Part shown: positions 19,221-27,955 of the stretch, piece after piece
How positions within the stretch are numbered: the first letter of the stretch is position 1
How the letters are laid out: the number at the start of each line of letters is the position of its first letter
NCBI RefSeq assembly: GCF_005843925.1
Contig: NZ_VCBC01000002.1
Span: forward strand, 248,001-312,000
DNA from: Thalassotalea litorea
GTDB lineage: Bacteria > Pseudomonadota > Gammaproteobacteria > Enterobacterales > Alteromonadaceae
Length of the DNA: 64,000 bases
Reading direction: 5' to 3'
Translations under genes and position numbers: made by a program
The notes under the pieces: generated by a model
Database searches by the model: none
What the model was told of the DNA's origin: nothing
Seen by the model: the letters and a program-made list of their open reading frames with translations, nothing else

Positions 19221-19760
19221 ATGCTTAGTTCACTAATTTTGTCTGCAGTTATGTCTGTTTCGAATCTACCAGTTGTTGAGAATCCAAATAATTTTGCGAT
19301 TGAAAATACCGTAAACAGACGTATTCGCATCAAACCAACAGTAAATGTAGAACTCCAAATAGAGCAAACAGTAAACCGTCGCATCCGCATTAAGCCGACA
19401 TTGAATTCAGAGCTAAACATTGACCCGACTGTCAACCGTCGCATCCGCATTAAGCCGACATTGAATTCAGAGCTAAACATTGACCCGACTGTCAATCGTC
19501 GCATCCGCATTAAGCCAACATTGAATTCAGAGCTAAACATTGACCCGACTGTCAACCGCCGTATCCGTATTAAGCCTACATTGAATTCAGAGCTAAACAT
19601 TGACCCGACTGTAAACCGTCGCATCCGCATTAAGCCAACATTGAATTCAGAGCTAAACATTGACCCGACTGTCAACCGCCGCATCCGTATTAAGCCTACA
19701 TTGAATTCAGAGCTAAACATTGACCCGACTGTAAACCGTCGCATCCGCATTAAAGGTTAA
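19221..19760 (+). CDS. Tandem-repeat protein of unknown function, 20-residue units
   Basis: I do not recognise this 179-aa protein. After a 29-residue head (MLSSLILSAVMSVSNLPVVE..., weakly hydrophobic, possibly a leader) it consists of seven 20-residue units plus a half unit. The consensus is TVNRRIRIKPTLNSELNIDP, alternating a basic half (NRRIRIKP) with an acidic/polar half (NSELNIDP). Only the first unit diverges in sequence. It is preceded by AGGAA 5-6 nt before the ATG and by a sigma-54-type promoter, and is followed within 10 nt by two micropeptide genes. The regular charge alternation could suit a beta-solenoid, a self-assembling or surface polymer, or a multi-core peptide precursor. 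That the reverse strand is also open is a trivial effect of the repeat. Confidence 0.8.
   Translation: MLSSLILSAVMSVSNLPVVENPNNFAIENTVNRRIRIKPTVNVELQIEQTVNRRIRIKPTLNSELNIDPTVNRRIRIKPTLNSELNIDPTVNRRIRIKPTLNSELNIDPTVNRRIRIKPTLNSELNIDPTVNRRIRIKPTLNSELNIDPTVNRRIRIKPTLNSELNIDPTVNRRIRIKG
19308..19757 (+). repeat. 60-bp tandem repeat array, 7.5 copies
   Basis: Units begin at 19308, 19368, 19428, 19488, 19548, 19608 and 19668, with a final half unit at 19728-19757. Units 2-7 encode the same 20 residues. Their base differences are all synonymous and lie only in the first 30-33 bases; the second half is identical in every copy. Units 5+6 and 7+8 share an alternating pattern of silent changes, which points to duplication of a 120-bp block. 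There are no unique spacers, so this is not a CRISPR. Confidence 0.95.
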
Positions 19761-19770
19761 GGAAATGATC

Positions 19771-19875
19771 ATGATTGCAAAAATTAAATTGTTACTTGGC
19801 AATAAGAGCCAGACGAACAAAGTAATCGCCGGTATCGAGATAAAAGAAATGTCAGCTAACGGCTGGTGGTCATAA
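19771..19875 (+). CDS. Micropeptide 1, 34 aa with EMSANGWWS tail
   Basis: Short open frame directly behind the repeat gene. It begins MIAKIKLLLGNKS and ends IEIKEMSANGWWS. TAAGGA, which includes the stop codon of the repeat gene, lies 7 nt before the ATG at 19771; an ATG at 19765 is too close to that site. The N-terminal half is basic and hydrophobic. The C-terminal half is nearly identical to micropeptide 2, which strongly supports real translation of both. The pattern of a variable front and a conserved aromatic tail recalls signalling peptides or precursors of modified peptides, but no modifying enzyme or exporter is adjacent. Function unknown. Confidence 0.75.
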   Translation: MIAKIKLLLGNKSQTNKVIAGIEIKEMSANGWWS

Positions 19876-19886
19876 GGAATATAACC

Positions 19887-19988
19887 ATGATTAATATAAT
19901 TAAAACGTTGTTGAGCCCAAAATCAAGAAAACCATCTATCGCGAATATAGAGATGATGGAAATGTCTGCCAATCACTGGTGGTCATAA
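19887..19988 (+). CDS. Micropeptide 2, 33 aa with EMSANHWWS tail
   Basis: Paralogue of the preceding micropeptide, 11 nt downstream. It begins MINIIKTLLSPKS and ends IEMMEMSANHWWS. AAGGAA lies 7 nt before the ATG at 19887. Aligned with micropeptide 1, the front keeps the MI-x-x-I-K-x-L-L-x-x-K-S pattern, while the last ten residues differ at one position only (G/H). Conservation at the protein level with different codons (for example AAC-GGC-TGG against AAT-CAC-TGG) argues for selection on the peptide, not a recent DNA duplication. Function unknown. Confidence 0.75.
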   Translation: MINIIKTLLSPKSRKPSIANIEMMEMSANHWWS

Positions 19989-20031
19989 CCTAAGGTAGAC
20001 AGACTACTTGAAAGAACTAAGCATAGATCTG

Positions 20032-20061
20032 CGTGTCCCCCGTAAACAACGGGGTTACACG
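20032..20061. terminator. GC-rich hairpin between the micropeptides and a convergent gene
   Basis: CGTGTCCCC (20032-20040) pairs with GGGG-TT-ACACG (20051-20061) around a 10-nt loop. It lacks a clear T-run, so it is a weak or Rho-assisted terminator candidate. It overlaps the stop codon of the convergent gene at 20055. Confidence 0.45.
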
Positions 20062-20255
20062 TAAATCAAGCTAAAGAAATTACCGTGTTGTCGATAGATA
20101 ACCAAACGTTTTTCCATGGCGAACATTGGCCACACTAACGGCCCAAAAATTAGCCCAGCGGTAGTCCAGCGCTTGTAACCTAAACCTGACTTGATTGCCT
20201 GGCAATAGAAAAACAAACCGCTCAGTAGCGAAACAAAAATAAGCATCAGAGTCAT
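20055..20255 (-). CDS. Small membrane protein, 66 aa
   Basis: A 66-residue protein with two predicted membrane helices (about 3-21 and 31-46) joined by SGLGYKRWTTAG, and a basic cytoplasmic tail (MEKRLVIYRQHG). CAGGAG lies 7 nt upstream of the ATG at 20255, which supports translation. I recall similar short hypothetical proteins in Alteromonadales but know no function. It converges on the micropeptide operon; whether the two are linked is unknown. Confidence 0.7.
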   Translation of the reverse strand: MTLMLIFVSLLSGLFFYCQAIKSGLGYKRWTTAGLIFGPLVWPMFAMEKRLVIYRQHGNFFSLIYV

Positions 20256-20497
20256 TTAGGGCTCCTGTAATATCGAAAACTGGTCATCATTGAAGAGGTC
20301 CGGATTGTAGCAAAAACAAGCAATCGGAACTATTAACATTTAGTTAAAGAATGTAACTTTCCGCTATATGAAAGCGCTAACGAACAGTTTGGTTGGCGAG
20401 TATATCAAAGGCTATCTATTCACCCTTTGGGTTCGAATCATTTCAGCCCCATTCATAATCAATTGATTTATCCTCCCCGCCGTTTTTGTGTCGGAAA

Positions 20498-20524
20498 TAA
20501 AAAAGGGCAAAACATTGCCCCTTT
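20498..20524 (-). terminator. Terminator after fadJ
   Basis: Read on the minus strand, GGGGCAA and TTGCCC form a stem followed by TTTTTTATTT. It lies about 50 nt beyond the fadJ stop codon. A second GC stem (GGGCGG/CCGCCC, 20534-20555) lies between it and fadJ. Confidence 0.8.
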
Positions 20525-20572
20525 GGTATCCATGGGCGGCAAATAATTTCCGCCCAATAAATATAATGGATT

Positions 20573-22705
20573 TTAGTAGCAGCTTTGCTCGTTATCAGCC
20601 ATTGCAACCAATGCTTCACATGGTGTGAAATGATCACCGTACTGGCTTTGAAAGTTTTTAAGCTTTTCAACAACCTGTTTAGCACCAAGGCTATCCAGAT
20701 AGCGGAATGGTCCGCCAAGAAACGGAGGAAAGCCAATGCCGAAAATCGTACCAATATCGCCATCACGACAGTTGCGAATAATTCCTTCATCCAAACAACG
20801 CACCGCCTCATTTATCATTAACAGCACACAACGATCGCTGACTTCCTGTTCCGACAATTTAGACTGCGGCGATACGCCAAGCAAGCGATAAACCTGCTCG
20901 TCCACCGCTTTGCCCTGCTTCGATTTTTTCCCCGTATACAGGTAGAAACCTTTGCTGGTTTTTTTCCCTTTGCGATTATCATCAATTAACTTATTGAACG
21001 CTTGAGGTGCTTTAAAGCGCTCACCTAACTCAGCTTCCAGAATTGGGCTAATTTTCGCGCCGATATCAATGCCCACTTCATCAAGCAGTTTAATTGGACC
21101 GACAGGGAATCCAAAATTCACCAGGGCACGATCGATTTTTTCAATCGGCTCACCAGACAACAGAATATTTGCCGCTTCATTGACGTAAGGTGCGAGTATG
21201 CGGTTTACGTAGAATCCAGCTTTATCTTTAACAACAATCGGTGTTTTACCTTGCTTTTTCGCAAGAGCAACCGTTGTTGAGATCGTCTCGTTGGAAGTTT
21301 TATCATGGGCAATAATTTCTGCCAATGGCATTTTATCCACTGGCGAAAAATAGTGCAGACCAATCACGTTTTCAGGTGCTTTAGCTTGCGCCGCGATTTG
21401 GTTAATTGGTAGCGATGAGGTATTGGAAGCGAAAATAACACCTGGCTTACAATTGGCTTCGACATCCGCAACCATTTGTTGTTTCAGCGCAAGATCCTCA
21501 AAAACCGCTTCAATAATCACATCTGCTTGATTGAAACCACTGTAATCTGTCGTTCCGCTGACCATATTGAGCTGCTGTTGCATCACGCTCTTTTTGATAA
21601 AGCGACGTTTGACTTTTTTATTCAATAAATCAAAGCTGTACTTCAGAGCATTACTAATGCCCGTATGATTTATATCCTTGATCCGCACAGGTAACTTCGC
21701 GTTATTGGCTGTGACGTAGGAAATTCCACCGCCCATTAGCCCACCACCAAGAACACCGACGTGACTAATAGCCGCCGGTTCAACGCCGTCAACTCCCGTT
21801 TCCTTTTTCATCTCGGTTGTTGCAAAAAACAGGTTGCGCAATTGTTTAGATTCGCTGGTTTTTACCAAGCGGCCAAAATGTTCAGCTTCACGAGCTAAAC
21901 CTTTAACTCGACCCTTTTCAACGCCAACACGAATCGCATCAATAATCTTCAAAGGCGCTGGGTAATTACCTTTGGTTTTTGCCAAAACCGTTTTAGTTGC
22001 CTGATCAAAAACAAGTTTGCGCCCCCACGGGTTAGAATCTAATGCTTTTTCTACCATGGGAGATTTGCGCGGCTTAGCTTTTTTGCCGCTCAGCGCCAAT
22101 TCCTCGGCAACGTTCAAAAGTACGGACTTAGGAACCATATCACTGACAAGACCCGCTTTAAGTGCTTGTTTGGGGCGTAAATGCTTACCCGTAAGCATCA
22201 TATCCAGAGATTTCTGCAAACCAACGATTGCCGGTAAGCGCTGAGTACCACCACTGCCGGGCAACAAACCTAATTGCACTTCAGGTAAACCCAATACCGT
22301 TTTATTGTCATCGCTACACACTCGCTCATGACATGCCATGGCAAGCTCTAAGCCACCACCGAGACATGGACCATGGATCGCCGCAATAACCGGAATGGTT
22401 AATCCTTCAATCTGGTCAAAAATCGCCTGCCCCTGGCTTGCAATTTCGCTCGCTTGCTCAGCCGTTTCACAGGCATCCAGCATGGTAATATCAGCACCGG
22501 CGATAAACGAATTATCTTTGCCGCTATAAACCACGAGCCCTTTAATGGCGGAATCCCCTTTAATTTGGTCAAGGACCGCTGAAAATTCTTCGGCAAATTC
22601 CGCTCGTAACGTATTCATGGTCTCGCCAACCACATCCATTTTCAAAAATGCTATGCCGTTATCGTGACGTTCCAGGGTAAATGTTGAGTTATTTTCCATT
22701 GTCAT
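20573..22705 (-). CDS. fadJ: Fatty-acid oxidation complex subunit alpha FadJ (enoyl-CoA hydratase / 3-hydroxyacyl-CoA dehydrogenase)
   Basis: Two-domain beta-oxidation enzyme. The N-terminal crotonase half (about 1-200) has [10 protein letters not shown], the oxyanion region [16 protein letters not shown] and the second catalytic Glu region [20 protein letters not shown]. The C-terminal dehydrogenase half has the NAD motif [14 protein letters not shown] (~313) and the catalytic His region [17 protein letters not shown] (~445-461). The 710-aa length is normal. Its ATG overlaps the fadI stop (TAATG). A second in-frame ATG two codons in is an equally possible start. Confidence 0.95.
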   Translation of the reverse strand: MTMENNSTFTLERHDNGIAFLKMDVVGETMNTLRAEFAEEFSAVLDQIKGDSAIKGLVVYSGKDNSFIAGADITMLDACETAEQASEIASQGQAIFDQIEGLTIPVIAAIHGPCLGGGLELAMACHERVCSDDNKTVLGLPEVQLGLLPGSGGTQRLPAIVGLQKSLDMMLTGKHLRPKQALKAGLVSDMVPKSVLLNVAEELALSGKKAKPRKSPMVEKALDSNPWGRKLVFDQATKTVLAKTKGNYPAPLKIIDAIRVGVEKGRVKGLAREAEHFGRLVKTSESKQLRNLFFATTEMKKETGVDGVEPAAISHVGVLGGGLMGGGISYVTANNAKLPVRIKDINHTGISNALKYSFDLLNKKVKRRFIKKSVMQQQLNMVSGTTDYSGFNQADVIIEAVFEDLALKQQMVADVEANCKPGVIFASNTSSLPINQIAAQAKAPENVIGLHYFSPVDKMPLAEIIAHDKTSNETISTTVALAKKQGKTPIVVKDKAGFYVNRILAPYVNEAANILLSGEPIEKIDRALVNFGFPVGPIKLLDEVGIDIGAKISPILEAELGERFKAPQAFNKLIDDNRKGKKTSKGFYLYTGKKSKQGKAVDEQVYRLLGVSPQSKLSEQEVSDRCVLLMINEAVRCLDEGIIRNCRDGDIGTIFGIGFPPFLGGPFRYLDSLGAKQVVEKLKNFQSQYGDHFTPCEALVAMADNEQSCY

Positions 22706-24015
22706 TACTCCACTTCAAGAACCATGGCAGCACCAAGGCCACCAGCGGCACATGCTGTTGTTAAACCAAGCCCACCACCACGACGTTTTAATTCGTTCAA
22801 TGTCTGGGTTATCAGTCTCGCGCCGGTTGCGGCAAACGGATGTCCATAGGCCAGTGAACCACCGAGCACATTAAATTTGTCCATATCGATTTCACCGATG
22901 GCTTTATCCTGACCCAGTTTTTCCTGAGCAAATTTCGTACTGGCAAACATTTTCATATTCGCAAGTGCCTGCGCCGCAAAGGCTTCGTGCATTTCAATTA
23001 AGTCAAGATCGGCTAAAGTTATCCCGGCGCGTTTTAATGCCAAAGGTGTGGCATAAGATGGCCCCATTAACATATCTTCCCAAACATCGATTGCGCTAAA
23101 GGCATAGGAACGGATGTAACCAAGAATGTCATAACCAAGCTCCTTAGCACGACTTTCACGCATAAGCAAAACGGCGGCGGCACCGTCGGTTAGCGGCGTC
23201 GAGTTTGCTGCCGTTACGGTGCCGTGTTTGCGATCAAATACCGGACGTAAACGGGCATAACCCGCAAGCTCCGAATTATCGCGAAAACAGTTATCTTTAT
23301 CGATAAACGATTTGAATGGTTCTGGGTGAGCCGTCATGACTTCATCTGCCAGAACACCCGATGCCCAGGTTTTCGCTGCAAGCGTATGAGAGCGATGAGC
23401 AAGTTCGTCCTGCGCTTGGCGGCTGATACCATGAGACTTGGCCATCTGCTCGGCGGTTTGTCCCATGGATAAACCGGTTGAATATTCCGCCACAGCAGGC
23501 GGTACTGGCAAGATATCTTTGAACTTCAATGAAGAGATTAACTTCATCCGTTGCGAAAAGGTTTTTGCTTTAGATAAATCGAGCAAGGTTCGAGCAAATG
23601 TTTTCGATACACCAATCGGCGTTACCGATGTGGAGTCAGCGCCACCAGCGATACCCACATCAATATTACCCACTAGAATAGATTCTGCGACATTCACCGT
23701 CGATTGGAAACTCGTCGCACACGCTCTAGAGACACTATACGCATCAGTATTCACTTGCATTTGTGTACCTAACACAATTTCTCGGGCAATATTTGGTGCT
23801 TCCGGCATTTGCACCACCTGCCCAAAGACAAGTTGCTCAACTAACTGCGGATCCAAATCATTTTTGGCAATAAGTTCATTTACTACCATTTTTCCCAAAT
23901 CTACTGCTGGCACACCATGAAAGGCGGTTGCCTGTTTTGCAAATGGCGTTCTCAGTCCGGCGACAATTGCGACTCGGTCCCCGCCTGCGGTTTTCAGGCT
24001 TTGCATTGATGTCAT
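22705..24015 (-). CDS. fadI: Acetyl-CoA C-acyltransferase FadI (beta-ketothiolase)
   Basis: Last step of beta-oxidation: thiolytic cleavage of 3-ketoacyl-CoA. The 436-aa size fits FadI, not the shorter FadA. The nucleophile Cys lies in [10 protein letters not shown] (~residue 97), followed by [24 protein letters not shown] and the second active-site Cys in [13 protein letters not shown]. It is the first gene of the fadIJ operon and partners FadJ in the alpha2-beta2 complex. Confidence 0.95.
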   Translation of the reverse strand: MTSMQSLKTAGGDRVAIVAGLRTPFAKQATAFHGVPAVDLGKMVVNELIAKNDLDPQLVEQLVFGQVVQMPEAPNIAREIVLGTQMQVNTDAYSVSRACATSFQSTVNVAESILVGNIDVGIAGGADSTSVTPIGVSKTFARTLLDLSKAKTFSQRMKLISSLKFKDILPVPPAVAEYSTGLSMGQTAEQMAKSHGISRQAQDELAHRSHTLAAKTWASGVLADEVMTAHPEPFKSFIDKDNCFRDNSELAGYARLRPVFDRKHGTVTAANSTPLTDGAAAVLLMRESRAKELGYDILGYIRSYAFSAIDVWEDMLMGPSYATPLALKRAGITLADLDLIEMHEAFAAQALANMKMFASTKFAQEKLGQDKAIGEIDMDKFNVLGGSLAYGHPFAATGARLITQTLNELKRRGGGLGLTTACAAGGLGAAMVLEVE

Positions 24016-24033
24016 TATAATTCCTTATCCAAA

Positions 24034-24048
24034 GAGGTCTGACCTGAT
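24034..24048. promoter_or_regulatory. Candidate FadR-type operator in front of fadI
   Basis: GAGGTCTGACCTGAT contains the GGTCnGACC core of FadR operators. It sits 19-33 nt upstream of the fadI ATG, where binding would block transcription. The arm outside the core (TG expected before GGTC) is not matched, so this is tentative. Confidence 0.4.
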
Positions 24049-24465
24049 CATCATTTGATTCTATCTATTAAATAAAAGAATGAAAAGTCTTGATTTCGAA
24101 ATAGCTGTAACCATATATTCTGTAATGCCAATCCGCATCGCTATGTAATCAAATTAGAAAGCGGTCAGATTTATTCGTACAAGGCGCAGAAATATAACCC
24201 TGGTTAACCATTTCAAATTGCGCTTATACGATACAAACGACTCGACAAATAGTGAGTTAAATAGCTTAATAGCATGTCAGCAAAGTGAACAAGACCTGCA
24301 GTAGTTTTGCAGTACAAACTTCGCCAGAGCACGTTAGCATCAGAATATAATTGACGCCCTATTTATGCGGTTCGGTAAACGCAGATTTATAGAAATAATA
24401 GGCGAAAGCTGGGATCCTGCACTTCCGGTATCGCCCTTTCAACGTTCAGGAAAATAATTATTATT
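24049..24465. other. Divergent promoter region between fadI and moxR
   Basis: About 420 nt without a gene of appreciable length. It must hold the promoters of fadIJ (minus) and of the moxR-bat operon (plus). I see no further repeat or hairpin of note. Confidence 0.5.
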
Positions 24466-25422
24466 ATGACAGTTGAATACTTTTCCTCATTAAAAGAGCA
24501 TTTAAGTGAACAAATCATCGGTCAACGGGATCTTGTAGAAAACCTGTTAATCGCGTTACTCGCCGACGGTCACCTGATCGTTGAGGGCCCTCCTGGTTTA
24601 GCCAAAACCCGAGCGGTTAATGCGTTGGCACAGGGGTTAGATGCCGATTTTCATCGCATTCAATTTACACCGGACCTGTTACCAGCAGATTTAACGGGTA
24701 CCGATATTTATCGACCCGAAGATGGCAGCTTTGTGTTTCAACAAGGGCCGTTATTTCAAAATCTGGTTCTCGCCGATGAGATTAATCGAGCGCCAGCAAA
24801 GGTTCAGTCCGCATTACTCGAAGCGATGGCAGAAGGTCAGGTTACGGTGGGCAAAACCACCTATCAACTTCCGGATCTATTCCTGGTTATGGCAACGCAG
24901 AACCCTTTGGAGCAAGAAGGTACGTACCCTCTACCTGAAGCACAGCTCGATCGTTTCTTGATGCACCTTGAAATCGATTACCCAGACGCAGCTAGTGAGC
25001 TTGAAATCTTACGCTTAAATCGAGGTGAAGCGTTACAGAAAAAATCTGAGCCCGTAACCGTGATTGCTCAGGAAACGATTTTTGCCGCCCGTCGCCAAGT
25101 ACTGGAAATCTATTTGGCTCCGGTTCTGGAACAATACATTGTCGATTTAATTATGGCGACACGCGAGCCGGGTAAATACGACGAGCAACTGGCTAACTGG
25201 TTGGCCTATGGCGCCAGCCCACGCGCGACAATCGCGTTGGATCGCTGTGCTCGTGCTCGTGCCTGGTTAAATGGCCGTGACTTTGTTAGCCCAGAAGATA
25301 TCCAAGCAGTGCTCCATAACGTGTTACGACACAGATTATTGCTAACCTATCAAGCCGAAGCGGAAGGAATTACAACCAATAAAGTATTGGATCACATCCT
25401 GAATCTCGTCGCTGTCGGCTAA
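24466..25422 (+). CDS. MoxR family AAA+ ATPase
   Basis: MoxR ATPases act as chaperones that work with von Willebrand A (VWA) proteins encoded beside them. The 318-aa protein has Walker A GPPGLAKTR (41-49), Walker B LVLADEINRAP (100-110), the sensor-1 region LFLVMATQNPLEQEG and the C-terminal lid. It heads the six-gene moxR-DUF58-DUF4381-batA-batB/C-batD operon, which extends over 7 kb with short gaps or overlaps. Confidence 0.94.
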   Translation: MTVEYFSSLKEHLSEQIIGQRDLVENLLIALLADGHLIVEGPPGLAKTRAVNALAQGLDADFHRIQFTPDLLPADLTGTDIYRPEDGSFVFQQGPLFQNLVLADEINRAPAKVQSALLEAMAEGQVTVGKTTYQLPDLFLVMATQNPLEQEGTYPLPEAQLDRFLMHLEIDYPDAASELEILRLNRGEALQKKSEPVTVIAQETIFAARRQVLEIYLAPVLEQYIVDLIMATREPGKYDEQLANWLAYGASPRATIALDRCARARAWLNGRDFVSPEDIQAVLHNVLRHRLLLTYQAEAEGITTNKVLDHILNLVAVG

Positions 25423-25473
25423 TACGATTTTGGTCCATGTGAATACTCATGTGAATACTGTGGTGAAAGACTA

Positions 25474-26460
25474 ATGTGGTTTAACAAGGTAAGTGATTCC
25501 CCTACCCCTGCCAATATCGACCAGCAACTGGCGACGCTGGCCAGCGATGGAGTGCACCTATCGATTGACGAAATGCTTTATTATCAAGGTAAAGTTTCAT
25601 TGATCGATTTGGCGCCTAAGAAGGCGCTGCATGGCCAATTGGCCGGCAACTATCTGGCGCGTACTAAAGGCCGGGGGATGGAATTTGATGAAGTACGTCA
25701 TTATCAAAACGGCGATGATATCCGTGCCATTGACTGGCGCGTAACCGCTCGCACGGGTAAAACCCATACAAAGCTATTTCGGGAAGAAGTCGAGCGTCCT
25801 GTGTTGATTGCCACGGATTTTGGCAACTCCATGTATTTTGGCTCGCGTCTATTGTTTAAATCCGTTCAGGCAGCTCATGTCGCAGCGCTACTTGGCTGGC
25901 ATGCCAGTAAGCGTGGCGACCGATTAGGAGGCCTGGTATTTAACCAAAATCAACACATGGAGCTAAAACCGAAAAGCCGACAAAAAGGTGTCCTCCATTA
26001 TCTGCATACACTCGAAGAGCTGCATAAGGTGCAATCGACAGAGAACACCGACAATCAATATTTTTATGATAATTGTCTGCGCTTGAAACAAATCGCCAAA
26101 CCCGGAGCTCTTGTCTACCTCATTACCGACGGCTATCACTTCGATAGTCGAGCGATCAAACCGTTAAGCCAAATTAGCCGTCACTGTGAACTTGTGGTTT
26201 GCCATATTCACGATCCGATGGAGTTAGCACTACCGAATTTTCATCAGAAAACCGCGGTAGCTCTGACCAATGGTGAACAAGAATTACAGTTGACTTTAGG
26301 TGACAAGAAAACAGCCCGGCAATACCAAAAACAGGCGGATGAAAGGTTTGAGCAATTGCACGGGTACTTTCGAAAAGCAGGCGCCCGCTGTCTGTCCTTC
26401 TCCGCCGGCGAAAGTATCGAACAACAATTAAAATCAGGAGTTGCATCTTGGATCCCTTAG
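25474..26460 (+). CDS. DUF58 domain protein of the Bat operon
   Basis: A 328-aa protein of the DUF58 family, which carries a VWA-like fold. The diagnostic block GRGMEFDEVRHYQNGDDIR followed by AIDWRVTARTGK is at residues ~68-98. No membrane helix is seen, so it is cytoplasmic. In Bat operons it lies between moxR and the VWA genes and is thought to be a MoxR client. It overlaps the next gene by 13 nt. Confidence 0.92.
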   Translation: MWFNKVSDSPTPANIDQQLATLASDGVHLSIDEMLYYQGKVSLIDLAPKKALHGQLAGNYLARTKGRGMEFDEVRHYQNGDDIRAIDWRVTARTGKTHTKLFREEVERPVLIATDFGNSMYFGSRLLFKSVQAAHVAALLGWHASKRGDRLGGLVFNQNQHMELKPKSRQKGVLHYLHTLEELHKVQSTENTDNQYFYDNCLRLKQIAKPGALVYLITDGYHFDSRAIKPLSQISRHCELVVCHIHDPMELALPNFHQKTAVALTNGEQELQLTLGDKKTARQYQKQADERFEQLHGYFRKAGARCLSFSAGESIEQQLKSGVASWIP

Positions 26461-26936
26461 AACAATTGAAGGATATCCATTTACCTGAAACGATATCAAT
26501 CTGGCCACTGGCCCTGGGTTGGTGGATTATCATTGCTATATTTTTGGGTTTGATTGCCTTTGCAGGCTACCGCTATCGGCAGCACCTAAGTTACTGGCAA
26601 GTAAAAAAACAAGGGCTCAGCTATTTGTCTAATGACGAAGCAATTAGCAGTGAACAAGCGTTAAACACATTAAAATGGATATGCCTGCACTATTTTTCAC
26701 GTCAGCAGGTGGCGAGTTTACATGGCGAAACTCTGTTGCGTTTCTTGCTAACCCAATTGCCGACCCAAGTGCAGCCAAAATTCAAAGTCTTGGCACAAGA
26801 CGCAATTGTTGAACATTACCGTAGAAATAAACATGATATTTACGCGCCGCAGATGCGCCAGGCCGCCATTCTCTGGTGTCAGTCTGCGCAACTACCTAAA
26901 CCTCAAGATAAAAAGCTAACCGGAGGCGATTCATGA
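26448..26936 (+). CDS. DUF4381 membrane protein of the Bat operon
   Basis: A 162-aa protein with one N-terminal membrane helix (about 20-45, LALGWWIIIAIFLGLIAFAG) and a basic cytoplasmic domain. The start is TTG at 26448: AGGAG ends 7 nt before it and no suitable ATG follows. Family members always lie in moxR/bat clusters; the molecular role is unknown. Its end overlaps batA by 4 nt. Confidence 0.86.
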   Translation: MDPLEQLKDIHLPETISIWPLALGWWIIIAIFLGLIAFAGYRYRQHLSYWQVKKQGLSYLSNDEAISSEQALNTLKWICLHYFSRQQVASLHGETLLRFLLTQLPTQVQPKFKVLAQDAIVEHYRRNKHDIYAPQMRQAAILWCQSAQLPKPQDKKLTGGDS

Positions 26937-27955
26937 TTACTTTCGCCTGGCCATGGCTGGCATTATGTTTGCCTTTACCTTTTGTGCTCGCGAAAATATT
27001 GCCAGCACGAACACAAACCAATGCGGCGTTGAAAGTTCCCTTCACTTTGGGACAAGTCCGTTCAAGTTCGTTAGTGGCGAATAACCGTAATCTCCCCTTA
27101 CCTGTTTTCGTTATCTTGTGGTGCTTATTTGTTTTGGCTCTTACCCGCCCTCAGTGGTTAGGAGAGCCAGCGCCAATTGCCAGCGAAAGCCGGGAAATGA
27201 TGATTGCCGTCGATTTATCAGGCAGTATGCAGATTGAAGATATGGAGCTTAACGGTCGTCAGGTTAACCGACTGACAATGCTCAAACAATTATTGGGTGA
27301 ATTTATTGAACGTCGTCAGGGAGACAGACTTGGACTCATCCTGTTTGCTGACGACGCCTATATGCAAACACCGATGACTTACGACCGACAAACGGTTAAA
27401 CAGATGCTCGATGAAGCTGTGATTGGTCTGGTCGGACAAAAAACCGCAATTGGCGATGCCATCGCACTTTCGGTAAAACGTTTCCTAAATAAAGATGATT
27501 CGAATCGGGTATTGGTGTTGCTAACCGATGGTCAAAACACCGCAGGCAAGGTTTCACCAGATCAGGCTCTGGAAGTGGCAATCGCCAACGATGTGACGAT
27601 TTATACCATCGGCATTGGCGCTGAAGTGATGATGGAGCGCTCTTTATTTGGCAATCGAAAAGTAAACCCTTCCCGAGATCTCGATGAAACCAGTTTGAAG
27701 CATATCGCCAAACAAACTCAAGGCAGTTACTTTCGAGCAACAGATAGCGCCACGATGAGCAATATTTATGAAATGCTGGATCAGTTAGAGCCGGTTGAAC
27801 AAGAGCAACAACAAATGCGGCCATTAACCGCTTTGTATTATTACCCATTAGCTTTGATGATCGCGATCATTCTTGGACTATGCCTGCTACCTTCGGTGCT
27901 AAACGTCTATCAATCATTACGTCAACAGATATCGGGGAAACGTCATGTTGGATAA
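26933..27955 (+). CDS. batA: VWA-domain membrane protein BatA
   Basis: A 340-aa protein with two N-terminal membrane helices (about 5-22 and 55-72), a VWA domain (~88-285) and a C-terminal helix (~305-325). The metal-ion-dependent adhesion site is complete: DLSGS at 94-98 and the later Thr/Asp loops (MQTPMTYD, LLTDGQNTAG). The VWA domain faces the periplasm by the usual topology. It overlaps batB/C by 11 nt. Confidence 0.92.
   Translation: MITFAWPWLALCLPLPFVLAKILPARTQTNAALKVPFTLGQVRSSSLVANNRNLPLPVFVILWCLFVLALTRPQWLGEPAPIASESREMMIAVDLSGSMQIEDMELNGRQVNRLTMLKQLLGEFIERRQGDRLGLILFADDAYMQTPMTYDRQTVKQMLDEAVIGLVGQKTAIGDAIALSVKRFLNKDDSNRVLVLLTDGQNTAGKVSPDQALEVAIANDVTIYTIGIGAEVMMERSLFGNRKVNPSRDLDETSLKHIAKQTQGSYFRATDSATMSNIYEMLDQLEPVEQEQQQMRPLTALYYYPLALMIAIILGLCLLPSVLNVYQSLRQQISGKRHVG

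Noticed and set aside
19193..19750. Long minus-strand open frame of MRMRRLTVGSMFSSEFNVGL-type repeats opposite the repeat-peptide gene
   Set aside because: It is the mirror of a 60-bp (frame-preserving) repeat. It lacks a ribosome binding site, while the plus-strand frame has a promoter, a ribosome binding site and only silent variation.
19308..19757. Tandem array as a possible CRISPR
   Set aside because: Units are directly adjacent without unique spacers, are translated in frame, and no cas gene is present.
19765..19770. Earlier ATG for micropeptide 1
   Set aside because: It lies only about 1-2 nt after the TAAGGA site. The ATG at 19771 has proper spacing and aligns with the start of micropeptide 2.
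24078..24146. Short open frame (22 codons, MKSLDFEIAV...) in the fadI/moxR gap
   Set aside because: No ribosome binding site, no similarity to anything recognised, and length expected by chance.
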